Notes under the pieces: generated by a model | Told to the model about the DNA's origin: nothing | What the model saw: the letters and a program-made list of their open reading frames with translations, nothing else | The model's database searches: none | Source: Staphylococcus marylandisciuri | GTDB taxonomy: Bacteria > Bacillota > Bacilli > Staphylococcales > Staphylococcaceae | Direction of reading: 5' to 3' | DNA: 64,000 bases | Assembly (NCBI RefSeq): GCF_025519785.1 | Contig: NZ_JAOPKZ010000006.1 | Location: 62,001-126,000 of the forward strand | In this document: in pieces, positions 40,170 to 50,835 of the stretch | How the letters are laid out: each line of letters begins with the position of its first letter | How positions within the stretch are numbered: the first letter of the stretch is position 1 | Position numbers and translations under genes: made by a program

Positions 40170-41255
40170 CTAATCTTTAACATCACTATTAGCTTTTTCT
40201 AGAATATGTTGACGGTAGTTAAAGACATTTTTAACAATCGTCTTAATTGCAGCATATAGTGGAACAGCTACGATGATTAAACCGAATCCTCCTAGTTCGC
40301 CTGAAGCAAGGATAACGACGATTATAGTTAATGGGTGAATGCTTAAAGATTTACCCATAACATTTGGCGTTACCACATTACTTTCAACTTGTTGTGCAAT
40401 CAACGTAATGATACAAACCCAGATAAACGTAATAGGACTTTCAATAATACCTATTATCGCAGCGGGTATAAATGACATCCATGGACCTAGGAAAGGTATT
40501 AAGTGCGCTACACTGGCGAACATGACGAGTAATACTGTATATTTCAATCCAATTAATGAGTAACCGATGTACAGCATAATACCTAAGATAATACTTACCA
40601 GTACTTGTCCTTGAATATATGATTTCAAGGTATGGTCTAAGTCTTTTAATAGATTGACTACGAAGACTTTACGTTCTCCTTTAAAAAGACGCGCAATAAA
40701 CGGTATAAAACGTTCATGGTCTTTAAGCATAAATATTAAGAAGAACGGCACCATGATTAACAGGAAGAGTGTTGAAATAAATGATGATATATAACTTACA
40801 GAGTTAGAGAGCACATCTGTAGTACTATCACCAGCAGATTTCACCATACTATTAATTCGATCAGTGACATCGCTCGGTAAACGATCCTTTTGATTTAGTG
40901 CAAAGTGAATAAGATCTTGTGCTTCATGTTGGAGAGTAGGGATTTGTGAAATAAGATTTTCAACTTGTGTGGCCATTAATGGGCCAACGACCCCTATGAC
41001 TAGTGCAATTAAAGCAAAGAGCACAATGAAGATAATGAGTATACTTCCCCAGCGAGGAACTTTATACTTTTCTAATAACTTTTGCAGTGGTAGACATATG
41101 TAAAATAGAAAACCACTGAGTAGGAATGGAAGTAACACTGATTGAATAATGATGATAAATGGAGTGAAAACTTGATGTACTTCCATAACCAATTTAATTA
41201 ATACGAACAAGATGATAAGTGCTATCCCTGTCCTAAACCAAACTTTATTTAACAT
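40170..41255 (-). CDS. AI-2E family transporter (PerM/YtvI-like)
   Basis: 361 residues with about eight transmembrane helices and the family pattern of a soluble segment (~85-150) between helices. The C-terminal GPWMSFIPAAIIGI, VESNVVTPNVMGKSLSIHPL and GGFGLIIVAVPLYA motifs are typical. Members export autoinducer-2 or act as Na+(Li+)/H+ antiporters; the cargo here is not known. ATG 41255 with AGGAGGAAG upstream. It is monocistronic. Confidence 0.88.
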   Translation of the reverse strand: MLNKVWFRTGIALIILFVLIKLVMEVHQVFTPFIIIIQSVLLPFLLSGFLFYICLPLQKLLEKYKVPRWGSILIIFIVLFALIALVIGVVGPLMATQVENLISQIPTLQHEAQDLIHFALNQKDRLPSDVTDRINSMVKSAGDSTTDVLSNSVSYISSFISTLFLLIMVPFFLIFMLKDHERFIPFIARLFKGERKVFVVNLLKDLDHTLKSYIQGQVLVSIILGIMLYIGYSLIGLKYTVLLVMFASVAHLIPFLGPWMSFIPAAIIGIIESPITFIWVCIITLIAQQVESNVVTPNVMGKSLSIHPLTIIVVILASGELGGFGLIIVAVPLYAAIKTIVKNVFNYRQHILEKANSDVKD

Positions 41256-41824
41256 TGGTTAGCTTCCTCCTAATAAACTAATTTACAGTTACATTTTAGT
41301 ATAGCTCATTAGAACGTTTAACAAAAGGATATTTTTATCAGTGAGCTGCACACGACATCCTGAGAAAAGAATCCTTTGCAAAGTTATTGATATCATACTG
41401 CGCTCATCATCTATTTATACTTTGCGTTACGTTAAAATGGCTATAATTACGTAAATACTGCACTCTCTATATCATTTCCCAAATTACTATATCTTAAAAG
41501 TATATTAAAAATAAATTTAATACGTCAGAAAGTCTATTTAATAATGAAATTGCTCTTGAGTTTAACAACGTCTAAGCGTTTCAACTAAATACTCGATCAG
41601 CTATTTTCCCTACAATAAAACGAATTTAAGACGAGAATGAAACGTGACCTAACCTTGGTGTGTAAGATGAGTCAAACATAAGTGCTCAATATTTTACTCA
41701 CTTGTGATAAATATAATTGGGTGGGGGGGCTCCATTACGCAATCTTATCGACGTAAAATGCGATCTATAATAATGAATTCAGAGCATTTGCGCACATATC
41801 TTTACATAGTCTTTATAAATTAAG
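41256..41824. other. Intergenic region upstream of two divergent transporter genes
   Basis: About 570 bases, A/T-rich, no ORF with a ribosome site. The run GGGTGGGGGGG near 41719-41729 is the only compositional oddity. Confidence 0.5.
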
Positions 41825-41853
41825 TTGAAGCTCTATCTGATAAAGAGTATAAT
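41825..41853 (+). promoter_or_regulatory. Promoter of the AGCS symporter gene
   Basis: TTGAAG (41825-41830), 17-base spacer, TATAAT (41848-41853); about 45 bases of leader. Confidence 0.7.
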
Positions 41854-41904
41854 CTATAAAAACATTACGATTTATGTAATGTTAGATAAGGGGGAGTGAT
41901 ACAT

Positions 41905-43491
41905 ATGGTAGAGCAGATTGTATCATGGTTGAATGAGATTGTGTGGAGTAAGCCTCTCGTCATTGGCTTATTACTAACGGGAGTTTTGTTTTCAATTTTC
42001 ACAAAATTCTCTCAAGTGAGACATTTCAAAGAGATGATTCGCTTAATGTTTCAAGGTGAGAAATCACCAACAGGTATATCAAGTTTTCAAGCTATTGCCT
42101 TATCGCTCGCAGGTAGAGTAGGTACGGGGAATATTGTGGGAGTTTCAACTGCTATATTTATCGGTGGTCCCGGTGCAGTATTCTGGATGTGGGTAACTGC
42201 CTTTTTAGGAGCAAGCAGCGCCTTTATTGAATCGACTTTAGGTCAGATTTATAAACAAGAAACGAAAGGCGAATACCGAGGTGGTCCAGCTTTCTATATT
42301 GAAAGAGGAATTAAGGGCAGAATCGGTAAGATTTATGCGCTAGTGTTTGCAGTGGTCACTGTTATTTCTGTAGGGTTATTACTACCAGGTGTGCAATCAA
42401 ATGCGATAGCGAGCTCCATGACTAATGCTTTTAACATTAATCCTTGGATAGTAGCTATAGGTTTAGCAGTATTACTAGCGCTGATTATCTTTGGGGGCAT
42501 TAAATCAATAGCCAACGTAGCTACTGCTTTCGTACCATTTATGGCTATTGCTTACATCTTAATGGCTATTATTATCATCGTACTAAACATCGATCAAGTG
42601 CCTGCATTATTTGGTTTGATCTTCAAATCAGCGTTCGGCATGGAAGCTGCTTTCGGCGGTATATTCGGTGCGATGATTGAGATAGGTGTAAAGCGCGGTC
42701 TGTACTCTAATGAAGCTGGTCAAGGTACTGGTCCTCACCCAGCAGCAGCGGCTGAAGTTTCACATCCAGCGAAACAAGGTTTAGTTCAAGCATTTTCTGT
42801 GTACGTAGATACGTTATTTGTTTGTACTGCAACGGCTCTAATTATTTTAATCTCAGGAACTTACAATGTCACAGATGGCGGGACAAGCTCTGACGGGAAA
42901 CCAAATTTAATTAAAGATAATGGAATATTTGTTCAGATGTCGAATGGCGATAGGGATTATACTGGTACAGCGATGTATGCTCAGGCTGGTATTGATAAGG
43001 CGTTCCAAGGTAGTCACTATCACTTTGATCCAGCTTTTTCAGGCATAGGCTCTTACTTTATTGCTATAGCATTATTTTTCTTCGCATTTACGACGATTAT
43101 AGCTTACTACTATATTACTGAAACGAACATTTCATATCTAACTCGAAATGCGTCGAATGCGACGACTAAGTTATGGATAAATATTACTCGTGTATTACTT
43201 ATAATTGCTACAGTTTACGGATGTGTAAAGACAGCTGATTTAGCATGGGGAATGGGTGACTTAGGGGTAGGAATGATGGCTTGGCTTAATATTATAGCCA
43301 TCTGGATACTTCATAGAAAAGCGTTGAGTGCTTTAAAAGATTATGAAATACAAAGGAAACGATTAGGATCGGGACGTTACGCAATTTATCGACCAGATCC
43401 TCGGGAAGTACCGAATGCTACTTTCTGGTTAAAAGACTATCCTGAACGACTAAAAAATGAAAAACACTTGAATAACGATATTACTGATTAG
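41905..43491 (+). CDS. alsT: Sodium:alanine/glycine symporter (AGCS family)
   Basis: 528 residues, ~10-11 transmembrane helices. AGCS signatures LAGRVGTGNIVGVSTAIFIGGPGAVFW are at about 73-98 and GLYSNEAGQGTGPHPAA near 270. Long insertions and the charged C-terminal tail (after 480) fit the AlsT type, which may carry alanine, glycine or glutamine. ATG 41905 with GGGGGAG eight bases upstream. It is followed directly by a dispersed repeat that starts at its stop codon. Confidence 0.9.
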   Translation: MVEQIVSWLNEIVWSKPLVIGLLLTGVLFSIFTKFSQVRHFKEMIRLMFQGEKSPTGISSFQAIALSLAGRVGTGNIVGVSTAIFIGGPGAVFWMWVTAFLGASSAFIESTLGQIYKQETKGEYRGGPAFYIERGIKGRIGKIYALVFAVVTVISVGLLLPGVQSNAIASSMTNAFNINPWIVAIGLAVLLALIIFGGIKSIANVATAFVPFMAIAYILMAIIIIVLNIDQVPALFGLIFKSAFGMEAAFGGIFGAMIEIGVKRGLYSNEAGQGTGPHPAAAAEVSHPAKQGLVQAFSVYVDTLFVCTATALIILISGTYNVTDGGTSSDGKPNLIKDNGIFVQMSNGDRDYTGTAMYAQAGIDKAFQGSHYHFDPAFSGIGSYFIAIALFFFAFTTIIAYYYITETNISYLTRNASNATTKLWINITRVLLIIATVYGCVKTADLAWGMGDLGVGMMAWLNIIAIWILHRKALSALKDYEIQRKRLGSGRYAIYRPDPREVPNATFWLKDYPERLKNEKHLNNDITD

Positions 43492-43648
43492 GTTGAGACA
43501 TAGAGTTTCTGGGCACTGGGAAACCGTTCAACGGCATCCCAGCAGCAGGATGGTCGACAGAAACACTCGCGGTTAAACATGATTTGAACAATAATTTTGC
43601 TCATCGTTTGGTTCTGCTCTCATCCGCAACACTTTTGTCCCGACCTCA
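43491..43648 (+). repeat. 158-bp intergenic repeat, copy 1
   Basis: It begins GGTTGAGACATAGAGTTTCT at the alsT stop and ends CTTTTGTCCCGACCTCA. The ends form imperfect inverted repeats (AGGTTGAGACA against TGTCCCGACCTC). A second copy in opposite orientation lies at 60456-60630, sharing CTGGGAAACCG, GGTcGTCGACAG and the terminal TTTTGTCCCGACCTC. No coding capacity; origin unknown. Confidence 0.75.
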
Positions 43649-43719
43649 AATACTAATATTTTAAAATTATACGTCTCTTGGTACAATGATAGTATGCTAA
43701 CTAGGGGGCGTATTTAACT

Positions 43720-44466
43720 ATGACAGAATTTCAACCTGGAAAAATTACAACTTTTGAATTTCCAAGTGATATACTAAACCGTAACATCACTTTATCAGTA
43801 TATTTACCGAAAGATTATACTGAACTTTTTAAACATAAAGTTGTGATTTGCTTTGATGGTCGAGATTTTTTTAGTTTTGGCCAAGTTCATCGCAAGTATG
43901 AAAAGTTAAGAAAAGAAGAGAAAATTGAGAAAGCAATATTTATAGGTTTTCATTATCAAACTGTTGATGATAGACGAAGAGAATTTCATCCTCAAGGTGA
44001 TAAAGCTCCGCAAACTGTTAGGGCAGTAACGCAAGAGCTACTGCCATTTATTGACAACACTTTTGCTACTTATAAGGTTGGTCACGGTCGCGTGCTATTA
44101 GGCGACAGCTTGGCGGGGAGTATCGCGCTACTTACCGCTCTATCCTATCCACGCATCTTTAGTCAGGTTGGGGTGTTGAGCCCTCAATACGCCGAACCTA
44201 TCAATCAATTAGTGGAGCGGTGCCAATTTAAAGAACAACTATCAATATGGCACGCAGTGGGGCTTGAAGAACAGAAGTTTAATTTACCGACAACTGGCGC
44301 TGAAGCTGACTTTTTAACTCCAAATCGTGCGTTGCATGAGCTATTAGACAAACACAACATTACTACACATTACCAAGAATTTGAGGGCGGTCATCAATGG
44401 AAGTCCTGGCAAGGACTATTAGAGGATTTACTGATCTATTTCTTATCAGATGACATATCGTTTTAG
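43720..44466 (+). CDS. Putative alpha/beta-hydrolase esterase (YjcH-like)
   Basis: 248 residues of the esterase-D / enterochelin-esterase-like superfamily. The nucleophile elbow is LGDSLAGSIAL (Ser near residue 129), VCFDGRDFFS-type beta strands lie N-terminally, and a C-terminal His is in EGGHQWKSW. Located just before yjcG, like Bacillus yjcH. Substrate unknown. ATG 43720 has TAGGGGG upstream. Confidence 0.83.
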   Translation: MTEFQPGKITTFEFPSDILNRNITLSVYLPKDYTELFKHKVVICFDGRDFFSFGQVHRKYEKLRKEEKIEKAIFIGFHYQTVDDRRREFHPQGDKAPQTVRAVTQELLPFIDNTFATYKVGHGRVLLGDSLAGSIALLTALSYPRIFSQVGVLSPQYAEPINQLVERCQFKEQLSIWHAVGLEEQKFNLPTTGAEADFLTPNRALHELLDKHNITTHYQEFEGGHQWKSWQGLLEDLLIYFLSDDISF

Positions 44467-44555
44467 AAATAGAGTGCTTAACCTTTAGTTATAAGTAACG
44501 CTCTATTCAGAATTTTGATATAATGTATAATAAGATAAACAAAGGAGGAATTTAA

Positions 44556-45068
44556 ATGCTTTTAGGATTAACATTAATTCCGTCAAAAGAATTTCAAGAT
44601 GAGGTGAATTCTTACCGTAAGCGTTATGACTCTCATTATGCTTTAATTAAACCTCACTTAACTATTAAAAGCGCGTTTGAAGCGAATGACAGTGATTTAG
44701 ATTCTATCAAGAATGAAGTGAAAAACCGCATTGAAGGTATTCCGGCCGCTGAAATTCATGCTACTAAAGCGTCTAGCTTTGCACCTACTAAAAATGTAAT
44801 CTACTTTAAAGTTGATAATAATGATACTTTGCAGAAATTGTTTGATCAATTTAATGATGATAATTTCTATGGCAAGGCTGAGCATCCTTTCGTACCTCAC
44901 TTTACAATTGCTCAAGACCTAACAAGTCAAGAGTTTGAAGACATCTATGGCCAAATGAAGTTAGCAGGCGTAGACCACAAGGAAACTATCGATGAACTAA
45001 CGCTATTGCGTTATGACAATGACGAAGAAAAATGGAAGATCGTCGAAACTTATAAATTAGAAGGATAA
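44556..45068 (+). CDS. yjcG: YjcG-like 2'-5' RNA ligase / cyclic phosphodiesterase family protein
   Basis: 170 residues. Two HxTx motifs of the 2H phosphoesterase superfamily are present: KPHLTIKS near residue 34 and PHFTIAQD near 115. Members ligate or hydrolyse 2'-5' or cyclic phosphodiester bonds; the target in staphylococci is unknown. ATG 44556 with AAAGGAGG. Two strong hairpin terminators follow. Confidence 0.9.
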   Translation: MLLGLTLIPSKEFQDEVNSYRKRYDSHYALIKPHLTIKSAFEANDSDLDSIKNEVKNRIEGIPAAEIHATKASSFAPTKNVIYFKVDNNDTLQKLFDQFNDDNFYGKAEHPFVPHFTIAQDLTSQEFEDIYGQMKLAGVDHKETIDELTLLRYDNDEEKWKIVETYKLEG

Positions 45069-45131
45069 GAACGCTTTCTCCATAAATTATTAAATATTCA
45101 CAGTAAAGTTAAATTAAGTTTCACACGAAAA

Positions 45132-45178
45132 AGCACTAAGGTGATTTGTTAAATGAAATCGCCTTAGTGCTTTTTTAG
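45132..45178 (+). terminator. yjcG terminator
   Basis: AAGCACTAAGGTGATTT pairs with AAATCGCCTTAGTGCTT, followed by TTTTAG. Confidence 0.9.
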
Positions 45179-45248
45179 TAATTGCTAATATAATTTGTGA
45201 TTTTAGATGTACTGAGTTAGATATTGAGACATAAATCCCAGAAAAAAT

Positions 45249-45288
45249 AACACTCAGATGATTTAATTCATTTCATCTGAGTGTTTCT
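45249..45288. terminator. Additional hairpin terminator
   Basis: ACACTCAGATGA pairs with TCATCTGAGTGT, then TTCTTC; just upstream of a palindromic element. Confidence 0.75.
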
Positions 45289-45292
45289 TCTT

Positions 45293-45343
45293 GGGAGCGG
45301 GACAGAAATCTAATTTAAATAAAAAGATTTCTGTCCCGCTCCC
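45293..45343. repeat. Palindromic intergenic element
   Basis: GGGAGCGGGACAGAAATCT / AGATTTCTGTCCCGCTCCC, between convergent yjcG and ltaA and directly before a STAR element. Confidence 0.9.
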
Positions 45344-45404
45344 TCTTTCTCTCTAGTCAAAGACCTTTATGTCCCAGCCTCCGGCTTCGCTTTTATAGGG
45401 TCTC

Positions 45405-45637
45405 CCCAACTCGCAGTGCTTGTGGAAACTGGTTTACCAGTTTCTCTTTGTTGGGGCCCCGCCCCAACTCGCAGTGCTTGTAGAAACTGATATACCAGTT
45501 TCTCTGTGTTGGGGCCCCGCCAACTCGCAGTGCTTGTGGAAACTGATTTATCAGTTTCTCTGTGTTGGGACCCCGCCAACTCGCAGTGCTTGTGGAAACT
45601 GATTTATCAGTTTCTCTGTGTTGGGGTGGGGCCCCCT
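45405..45637. repeat. STAR element, four units
   Basis: Four direct repeats with period 56-58 (starts at 45408, 45466, 45522, 45578). Each has AACTCGCAGTGCTTG, a small inverted repeat GAAACTGATTTATCAGTTTC, and the GC-rich TGTTGGGGCCCC core that defines Staphylococcus aureus repeat (STAR) elements. GGGGCCCC is itself palindromic. STAR elements are intergenic, vary in copy number between strains and have no known product. Confidence 0.9.
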
Positions 45638-45684
45638 CCTCAAACCCTAAACGCTTTTGTCGCGATATCTTCTGACGGATTGTA

Positions 45685-46869
45685 TTAATCCCTGCGATGC
45701 TTCATGAAGTAAATTCCATAGAAGACTGCAAGGAAGAGATAAACAGCTGCTGAAAAATAGAAAGTGTTAATTTCACTTCCAGTAAACTGAGCTATAAGCC
45801 CTCCTGGTAGCGGTCCTAGCATCGCACCGAAGCCTTGTACGCTATTAAATACTCCCCAAGTTTCCTCTTGTTCTTTAGGATTGATATGGCTAGCCATAAA
45901 TGTATTCCAAGCGGGTAACAGGACGCCATACATTAATCCTATGATTAGCGCGAGTAACCATACAATATAGACGTTGGTTATAAATGTTAACGCGAATATG
46001 AGAATCATATAAAGAACGAAGCCACCGAACACAATAGAATACATAAATTGTTTGCTATTTCTATCTATAACCTTTGATAAGAATAACATCGAAATGGTAC
46101 AACCGATTCCACCTATAATCAAAGTGAGTGTATATTCAACTGTTGAAACGCCTACCGTCTTCTGAGCGTAAGTCGGTAATATAGGGAGTAAAGCTGAGAT
46201 AGCTGTACCCTGAAGCAATATACCTGGAAACAGTACTAAATGGCGCTTCATTACATCGACAATTTGCACGAGTTGCGCTTTGACAGGTCTAGTATCGTAG
46301 TTCGTTAAACGTATTCTAACAAAATAATACATAACCCAAGCAATCAGCACAACAAGAGCCATGAGAAAGGCGAACTTGGTAGGGCTGAATTTGAATACTA
46401 AATTCATGCCTATCCAACCCACAAGTAGACCTAACAGCCAAGCGAAGTAAACGTAGCCCATTTGTTTGCCACGAGCTCTATCATCTACACTCGCCAACAT
46501 GATTACCCAAATAGGGCTCACCGCCACACCTAAGAGCACGGCGCTTAAAATAAGTACAAAAGGTTGTGTAGGGAACCAAATAACTAAGAACAAGCTTCCA
46601 AAAGCCAAGAAAAAACCGAGGGTGAGCACAATCTTAGTACCTAACCGCTTAAGTATAAAACCAATGATAAAATTAGTAACGGCATCTGCTATAAAATGAA
46701 CAGATACCGCTAAAGAAGTAATACCTACTGCTACTTTAGTAGCGGTTGGTAACATTGAAAGATAACCGAGAACGTACATGCCACGTGCAAACTCCATTAA
46801 AAAGAGAATGAGTAGCATGAGAACAAAATTTTTACTAATCGTTGTGTTATTTGACGAAGAACTTTGCAT
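45685..46869 (-). CDS. ltaA: LtaA glycolipid flippase (MFS)
   Basis: 394 residues, 12 transmembrane helices, major facilitator family. [37 protein letters not shown] and [20 protein letters not shown] match S. aureus LtaA, which moves gentiobiosyl-diacylglycerol to the outer leaflet as the lipoteichoic-acid anchor. The start is set at ATG 46869 (MQSSSSNN), matching the S. aureus N terminus. It overlaps the end of ugtP by 23 bases, the conserved ypfP-ltaA operon. Confidence 0.94.
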   Translation of the reverse strand: MQSSSSNNTTISKNFVLMLLILFLMEFARGMYVLGYLSMLPTATKVAVGITSLAVSVHFIADAVTNFIIGFILKRLGTKIVLTLGFFLAFGSLFLVIWFPTQPFVLILSAVLLGVAVSPIWVIMLASVDDRARGKQMGYVYFAWLLGLLVGWIGMNLVFKFSPTKFAFLMALVVLIAWVMYYFVRIRLTNYDTRPVKAQLVQIVDVMKRHLVLFPGILLQGTAISALLPILPTYAQKTVGVSTVEYTLTLIIGGIGCTISMLFLSKVIDRNSKQFMYSIVFGGFVLYMILIFALTFITNVYIVWLLALIIGLMYGVLLPAWNTFMASHINPKEQEETWGVFNSVQGFGAMLGPLPGGLIAQFTGSEINTFYFSAAVYLFLAVFYGIYFMKHRRD

Positions 46870-48022
46870 ATAACGGCACCTTTCCATAAATTTCTTGCGT
46901 TTGAGTAGAAGTATAAAGTAAGTCTAATAAATCCTTACATAATTTATAAGTAGAGTGAGATACTTTAGCCTCGCTCATTAAGTTAGACATATGTGCTAAC
47001 TCACGCGGGTGGTTAGATAAGTCTGAAACTACTTCTATAGTTTCTTCAGGTGTCAGAGCTATTCTACCAAATCCTTTGTCTTCAAAGTATATAGCATTCT
47101 CGAGCTCTTGCCCGGGCGCAGGGTTTAAGAAGACGAGTGGGATCTTTCGAGTTAAAGCCTCCGAGATAGTGATACCACCAGGTTTAGTGACCATGAGTTG
47201 ACAGGAAGCCATCCATTCATTCATATGTTGAGTGTAGCCTAGTATCAACACGTTTGAGTAAGAATTAAATTGAGCATCAAGCGTACGTTTAAGCTCTTTA
47301 CTTTTACCACAAATCATCACTACTTGTGAATTTGGACTACGATTAAGTATAGACTTAATTATTTCATCGAAGCCTTTTGATACACCAAAAGCACCAGCAG
47401 ACATGAGTATAGTCGGCTTAGTCGGGTCTAGACCGTTCTGACTAAGCCAAGCTGATTTATCGATATCTTCTTCAAATTTATCAGCTATTGGTATACCTGT
47501 AACTTTTATATTTTCCTCAGGGATCCCTATGGATTTAAACTCTTCTTTCGTTTCTTCTGTCGCGAGATAATAACGTTCAGAATGAGGAGTAATCCAGTTC
47601 TTATGCATACGATAATCAGTCATAACCGTAGCTACTGGAACGTTCATATTAAATTGTTCGGTTAAGACTGACATTACTGGTGTTGGAAAAGTAAGAAGAA
47701 TGAGATCCGGTTTTTCTTTTAACAATAAATTTAATAGTTTATTTAGACCAAAGTATTTATAAAAGCATTTATCTAACTTATCAGGGCGACTATAGTAAAA
47801 TTGTTTATAAGTATTACGAAAATATTTAAAACTATTAATATACCACTTCTTACAAATAGTGGTAATAATTGGATGTGCTTCCATAAATAAGTCATGCTCA
47901 ATTATCTTGATATGATCTAAATTCATTTGTTGAAATCGATTAACTATACTTCGAGTTACTTGCAAATGACCGTTCCCAAACGAACCAGTAATAATAAGAA
48001 TCTTTTTATATTGAGTAACCAT
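46847..48022 (-). CDS. ugtP: UgtP/YpfP diglucosyldiacylglycerol synthase
   Basis: 391 residues, GT28-like monogalactosyl-DAG synthase family. The N-terminal [19 protein letters not shown] and C-terminal UDP-binding [25 protein letters not shown] motifs are clear. It adds two glucoses to diacylglycerol, making the anchor later flipped by LtaA. ATG 48022 with GGAGGGTGAC. ltaA is translationally coupled downstream. Confidence 0.95.
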   Translation of the reverse strand: MVTQYKKILIITGSFGNGHLQVTRSIVNRFQQMNLDHIKIIEHDLFMEAHPIITTICKKWYINSFKYFRNTYKQFYYSRPDKLDKCFYKYFGLNKLLNLLLKEKPDLILLTFPTPVMSVLTEQFNMNVPVATVMTDYRMHKNWITPHSERYYLATEETKEEFKSIGIPEENIKVTGIPIADKFEEDIDKSAWLSQNGLDPTKPTILMSAGAFGVSKGFDEIIKSILNRSPNSQVVMICGKSKELKRTLDAQFNSYSNVLILGYTQHMNEWMASCQLMVTKPGGITISEALTRKIPLVFLNPAPGQELENAIYFEDKGFGRIALTPEETIEVVSDLSNHPRELAHMSNLMSEAKVSHSTYKLCKDLLDLLYTSTQTQEIYGKVPLYAKFFVK

Positions 48023-48516
48023 ATAAAGTCACCCTCCAGTAGTCAAATTTAATTCAAAAAATAATTCAAATTTAGTTCATAATTAGTTCAAAATTAGTGT
48101 AACGCATTTTAATCATGTGTGAAAGCAGTATGAAGCGTCTAGTTCAATAGATAGAAATAAATATAGTTCAACAAGAACAACTAAGTCACGTATTTATATT
48201 TCTAACTATTATATCATTTTACAATTTGAAGTTGTATGAGTCATACTAAATACGACTTATAATAATTTTAAAGTGACTCAATACTAACCTATTTGTAGCA
48301 TAACATGAATCGCACGATTTTCATTTCAATTTTATACTTATTATATAAAAGTTTAAATAGAGTTTACATAGAAAATACAAAGTTTAAAATGTATATTTTA
48401 AGTACGCTTGTATTGTTTTTAAATAGGTGAGGGTAGGACAATTTCAATCGATTTGGACATAAAGAGTTCATCGTATTCAATGAGAATGAACCTTCAAGGA
48501 TAAGACTTATGAAAGT
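48023..48516. other. A/T-rich upstream region of ugtP
   Basis: 494 bases without a gene. Around 48047-48097 there are imperfect repeats of ATTCAAATTTAGTTC / AATTAGTTCAAAATTAG upstream of ugtP, possibly a regulator site or just low complexity. Confidence 0.45.
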
Positions 48517-48902
48517 AGGAGCGGGACAGGAATCTAATTTGAATAAAAAGATTTCGTAGTCCCGCCTCGGCAAGGATGGATAGAATTGAAAAAAGCTCGA
48601 TACAAGCGCGTTTTCAAATCAGCCATCTACTGCCGAGATGTTGAAGGGAGCGGGACAGGAATCTAATTTGGATAAAAAGATTTCGTAGTCCTGCCCCGGC
48701 AAAGATGACTAGAATTGAAAAAAGCTTGATACAAGCGCGTTTCAAATCAGTCATCTACTGCCGAGATGTTGAAGGGAGCGGGACAGGAATCTAATTTGAA
48801 TAAAAAGATTTCGTAGTCCCGCCCTGGCAAGGATGACTAGAATTGAAAAAAGCTTGATACAAGCGCGTTTCAAATCAGTCATCTACTGCCGAGATGTTGA
48901 AG
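48517..48902 (+). repeat. Three tandem ~128-bp extended palindromic units
   Basis: Units begin at 48517, 48646 and 48774 (periods 129 and 128). Each reads GGAGCGGGACAGGAATCTAA..., GATTTCGTAGTCCYGCCYYGGCAA, GATGRMTAGAATTGAAAAAAGC, a GATACAAGCGCG loop, CAAATCAGYCATCTACTGCCG and AGATGTTGAA. The GGCA/TGCC and GATGACT/AGTCATC arms form a second hairpin. Confidence 0.9.
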
Positions 48903-48935
48903 AGGTTGGGATTTATGTCCCAGCCTCTTTCTCTC
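48903..48935 (+). terminator. Hairpin after the repeat array, upstream of murE
   Basis: GAGGTTGGGA pairs with TCCCAGCCTC followed by TTTCTCTC. It is the same module as at 8903, and it precedes the murE promoter region (TATAAT 48972-48977). Confidence 0.75.
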
Positions 48936-49007
48936 TAGTTAAAGCCCTTTATGTCCCATACCCAAAAGGTGTATAATGAATAGGAATGATTTAAAGGAGA
49001 GAGTATT

Positions 49008-50492
49008 GTGAATGCACAGGCTTTATTTGACAAGATAAAAGTAAAACAAGTCATAGGATCTTTAGACCACGATATTAAGGATATAACTACGGATTCAAGA
49101 ACAGCTGAGTCAGGAAGTATCTTCGTCGCGTCAGTTGGCTATACTGTAGATAGTCACCGTTTTTGTCAACAAGTTGTAGATAATGGTTGTAAGATTGTAG
49201 TAGTTGCTAAAGAACAACAAATAGATGGGGAAGTCACACAAGTAATTGTGCCAGATACTTTAAGAGTGGCCAGTTTATTAGTTAATAAATTATTTAATTT
49301 TCCTAGTAAAAAACTGACAACCTATGGCGTTACGGGTACGAATGGTAAAACATCAATCGCGACTATGATACATAACATTTATAGAGCGTTGAATAGAAAT
49401 AGTGCTTATTTAGGGACCAATGGCTTTCAAATTAATGAAGAAAAATCTAAAGGTGCAAACACAACACCTGAGACAGTCTCTTTAACTAAAAAGATTAAAG
49501 AAGCGGTAGATAAACAAGCTGAAGCGATGACATTAGAAGTATCAAGTCACGGTTTGTCTTTAGGACGTTTGAGAGGTGTGGAATTTGATGTAGCTATATT
49601 CTCAAATTTAACTCAAGATCACTTAGATTTTCATGGCACAATGGAAGCGTACAGTCATGCAAAGTCTCTATTGTTTAGTCAATTAGGACAAGACCTTTCA
49701 AAAGAAAAATACGTGGTATTAAACAACGATGATGAATTTTCTAAGCATCTAGAAGCCGTTACCCCATTTGAAGTTTTCACTTATGGAATAGATAACGAGG
49801 CTCAATTTATGGCTACGAATATTCACGAATCGTTACAAGGCGTTACCTTTGATCTCGTAACTCCTTTCGGGCAATTTACAATTAAATCTCCTTATGTAGG
49901 TAAATTTAACATCTCTAATATTATGGCAGCACTTATAGCAGTGTGGAGTGAAGGTATCAGTTTTGAAAGACTGAGCGAAATTGTTGCTAACTTAGAACCA
50001 GTTGAAGGAAGATTAGAGGTTCTGGATCCTGACTTACCTATAGATCTCATTATCGACTATGCACACACTGCTGATGGAATGAATAAATTGATTGACGCTG
50101 TTAAACCTTTTGTTAAACGTCGACTCATTTTCCTAGTTGGCATGGCAGGTGAAAGGGATATGGGTAAGACGCCGGAAATGGGGTCAGTCGCATGCCGTGC
50201 AGATTATGTGATCTTCACACCTGATAATCCGGCTAATGACGATCCAAAAATGCTTACTGCCGAATTAGCTAAAGGTGCTACACATTCTAATTATATCGAA
50301 TTTGAGGACCGGGCTGAGGGAATTCGTCATGCTATTGAAGTGGCCGAACCAGGAGATACTGTAGTGTTAGCTTCAAAGGGGAGAGAACCCTATCAGATTA
50401 TGCCGGGGCATATCAAAGTTCCCCATCGCGATGACTTAATTGGTTTAGAAGCGGCATACGAGAAATTTGGTGGGGAACCCCATGCTGATTAA
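49008..50492 (+). CDS. murE: UDP-MurNAc-L-Ala-D-Glu:L-lysine ligase
   Basis: 494 residues, identical in length to S. aureus MurE. ATP-binding [10 protein letters not shown] and the amino-acid specificity loop DNPANDDPK, diagnostic for the L-lysine-adding enzymes of Gram-positive cocci (meso-DAP enzymes have DNPR). It builds the peptidoglycan stem peptide. GTG 49008 is used as start, with AAAGGAGAGAG upstream; TTG two bases earlier is out of frame. A TATAAT at 48972 lies just after the tandem repeat. Confidence 0.96.
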   Translation: MNAQALFDKIKVKQVIGSLDHDIKDITTDSRTAESGSIFVASVGYTVDSHRFCQQVVDNGCKIVVVAKEQQIDGEVTQVIVPDTLRVASLLVNKLFNFPSKKLTTYGVTGTNGKTSIATMIHNIYRALNRNSAYLGTNGFQINEEKSKGANTTPETVSLTKKIKEAVDKQAEAMTLEVSSHGLSLGRLRGVEFDVAIFSNLTQDHLDFHGTMEAYSHAKSLLFSQLGQDLSKEKYVVLNNDDEFSKHLEAVTPFEVFTYGIDNEAQFMATNIHESLQGVTFDLVTPFGQFTIKSPYVGKFNISNIMAALIAVWSEGISFERLSEIVANLEPVEGRLEVLDPDLPIDLIIDYAHTADGMNKLIDAVKPFVKRRLIFLVGMAGERDMGKTPEMGSVACRADYVIFTPDNPANDDPKMLTAELAKGATHSNYIEFEDRAEGIRHAIEVAEPGDTVVLASKGREPYQIMPGHIKVPHRDDLIGLEAAYEKFGGEPHAD

Positions 50493-50544
50493 TCATTTAT
50501 TAATTGAAAAAGAAGAGCTAAATGGGTACATATATAATGATGGA

Positions 50545-50806
50545 GGGAGCGGGACAGAATTCTAATTTGAGTAAAAAGATTTCGTAGTCCCGACCCGGCA
50601 AGGATGACTAGAATTAAAAAAAGCTTGATACAAGCGCGTTTTCAAATCAGTCATCTACTGCCGAGATGTTGAAGGGAGCGGGACAGAAATCTAATTTGAG
50701 TAAAAAGATTTCGTAGTCCCGCCCCGGCAAGGATGACTAGAATTGAAAAAAGCTTGATACAAGCGCATTTTCAAATCAGTCATCTACTGCCAAGATGCTG
50801 AAAGAG
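50545..50806 (+). repeat. Two tandem ~129-bp extended palindromic units
   Basis: Units start at 50545 and 50674. Same structure as at 48517, with AATTTGAGTAAAAAG in the loop and CAAGATGCTGAAAGAG at the right end. The right end runs into the start of a small ORF. Confidence 0.9.
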
Positions 50807-50835
50807 ACTGAGACATTACATTATGTCCCAGCCAC

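Noticed and set aside
45367..45688. Three overlapping ORFs in both strands with repetitive peptides
   Set aside because: They are translations of the STAR units; no ribosome site and repeat-derived composition.
48364..48573. 69-codon minus-strand ORF upstream of the tandem repeats
   Set aside because: Its 5' part is the repeat element itself and it has no family features.
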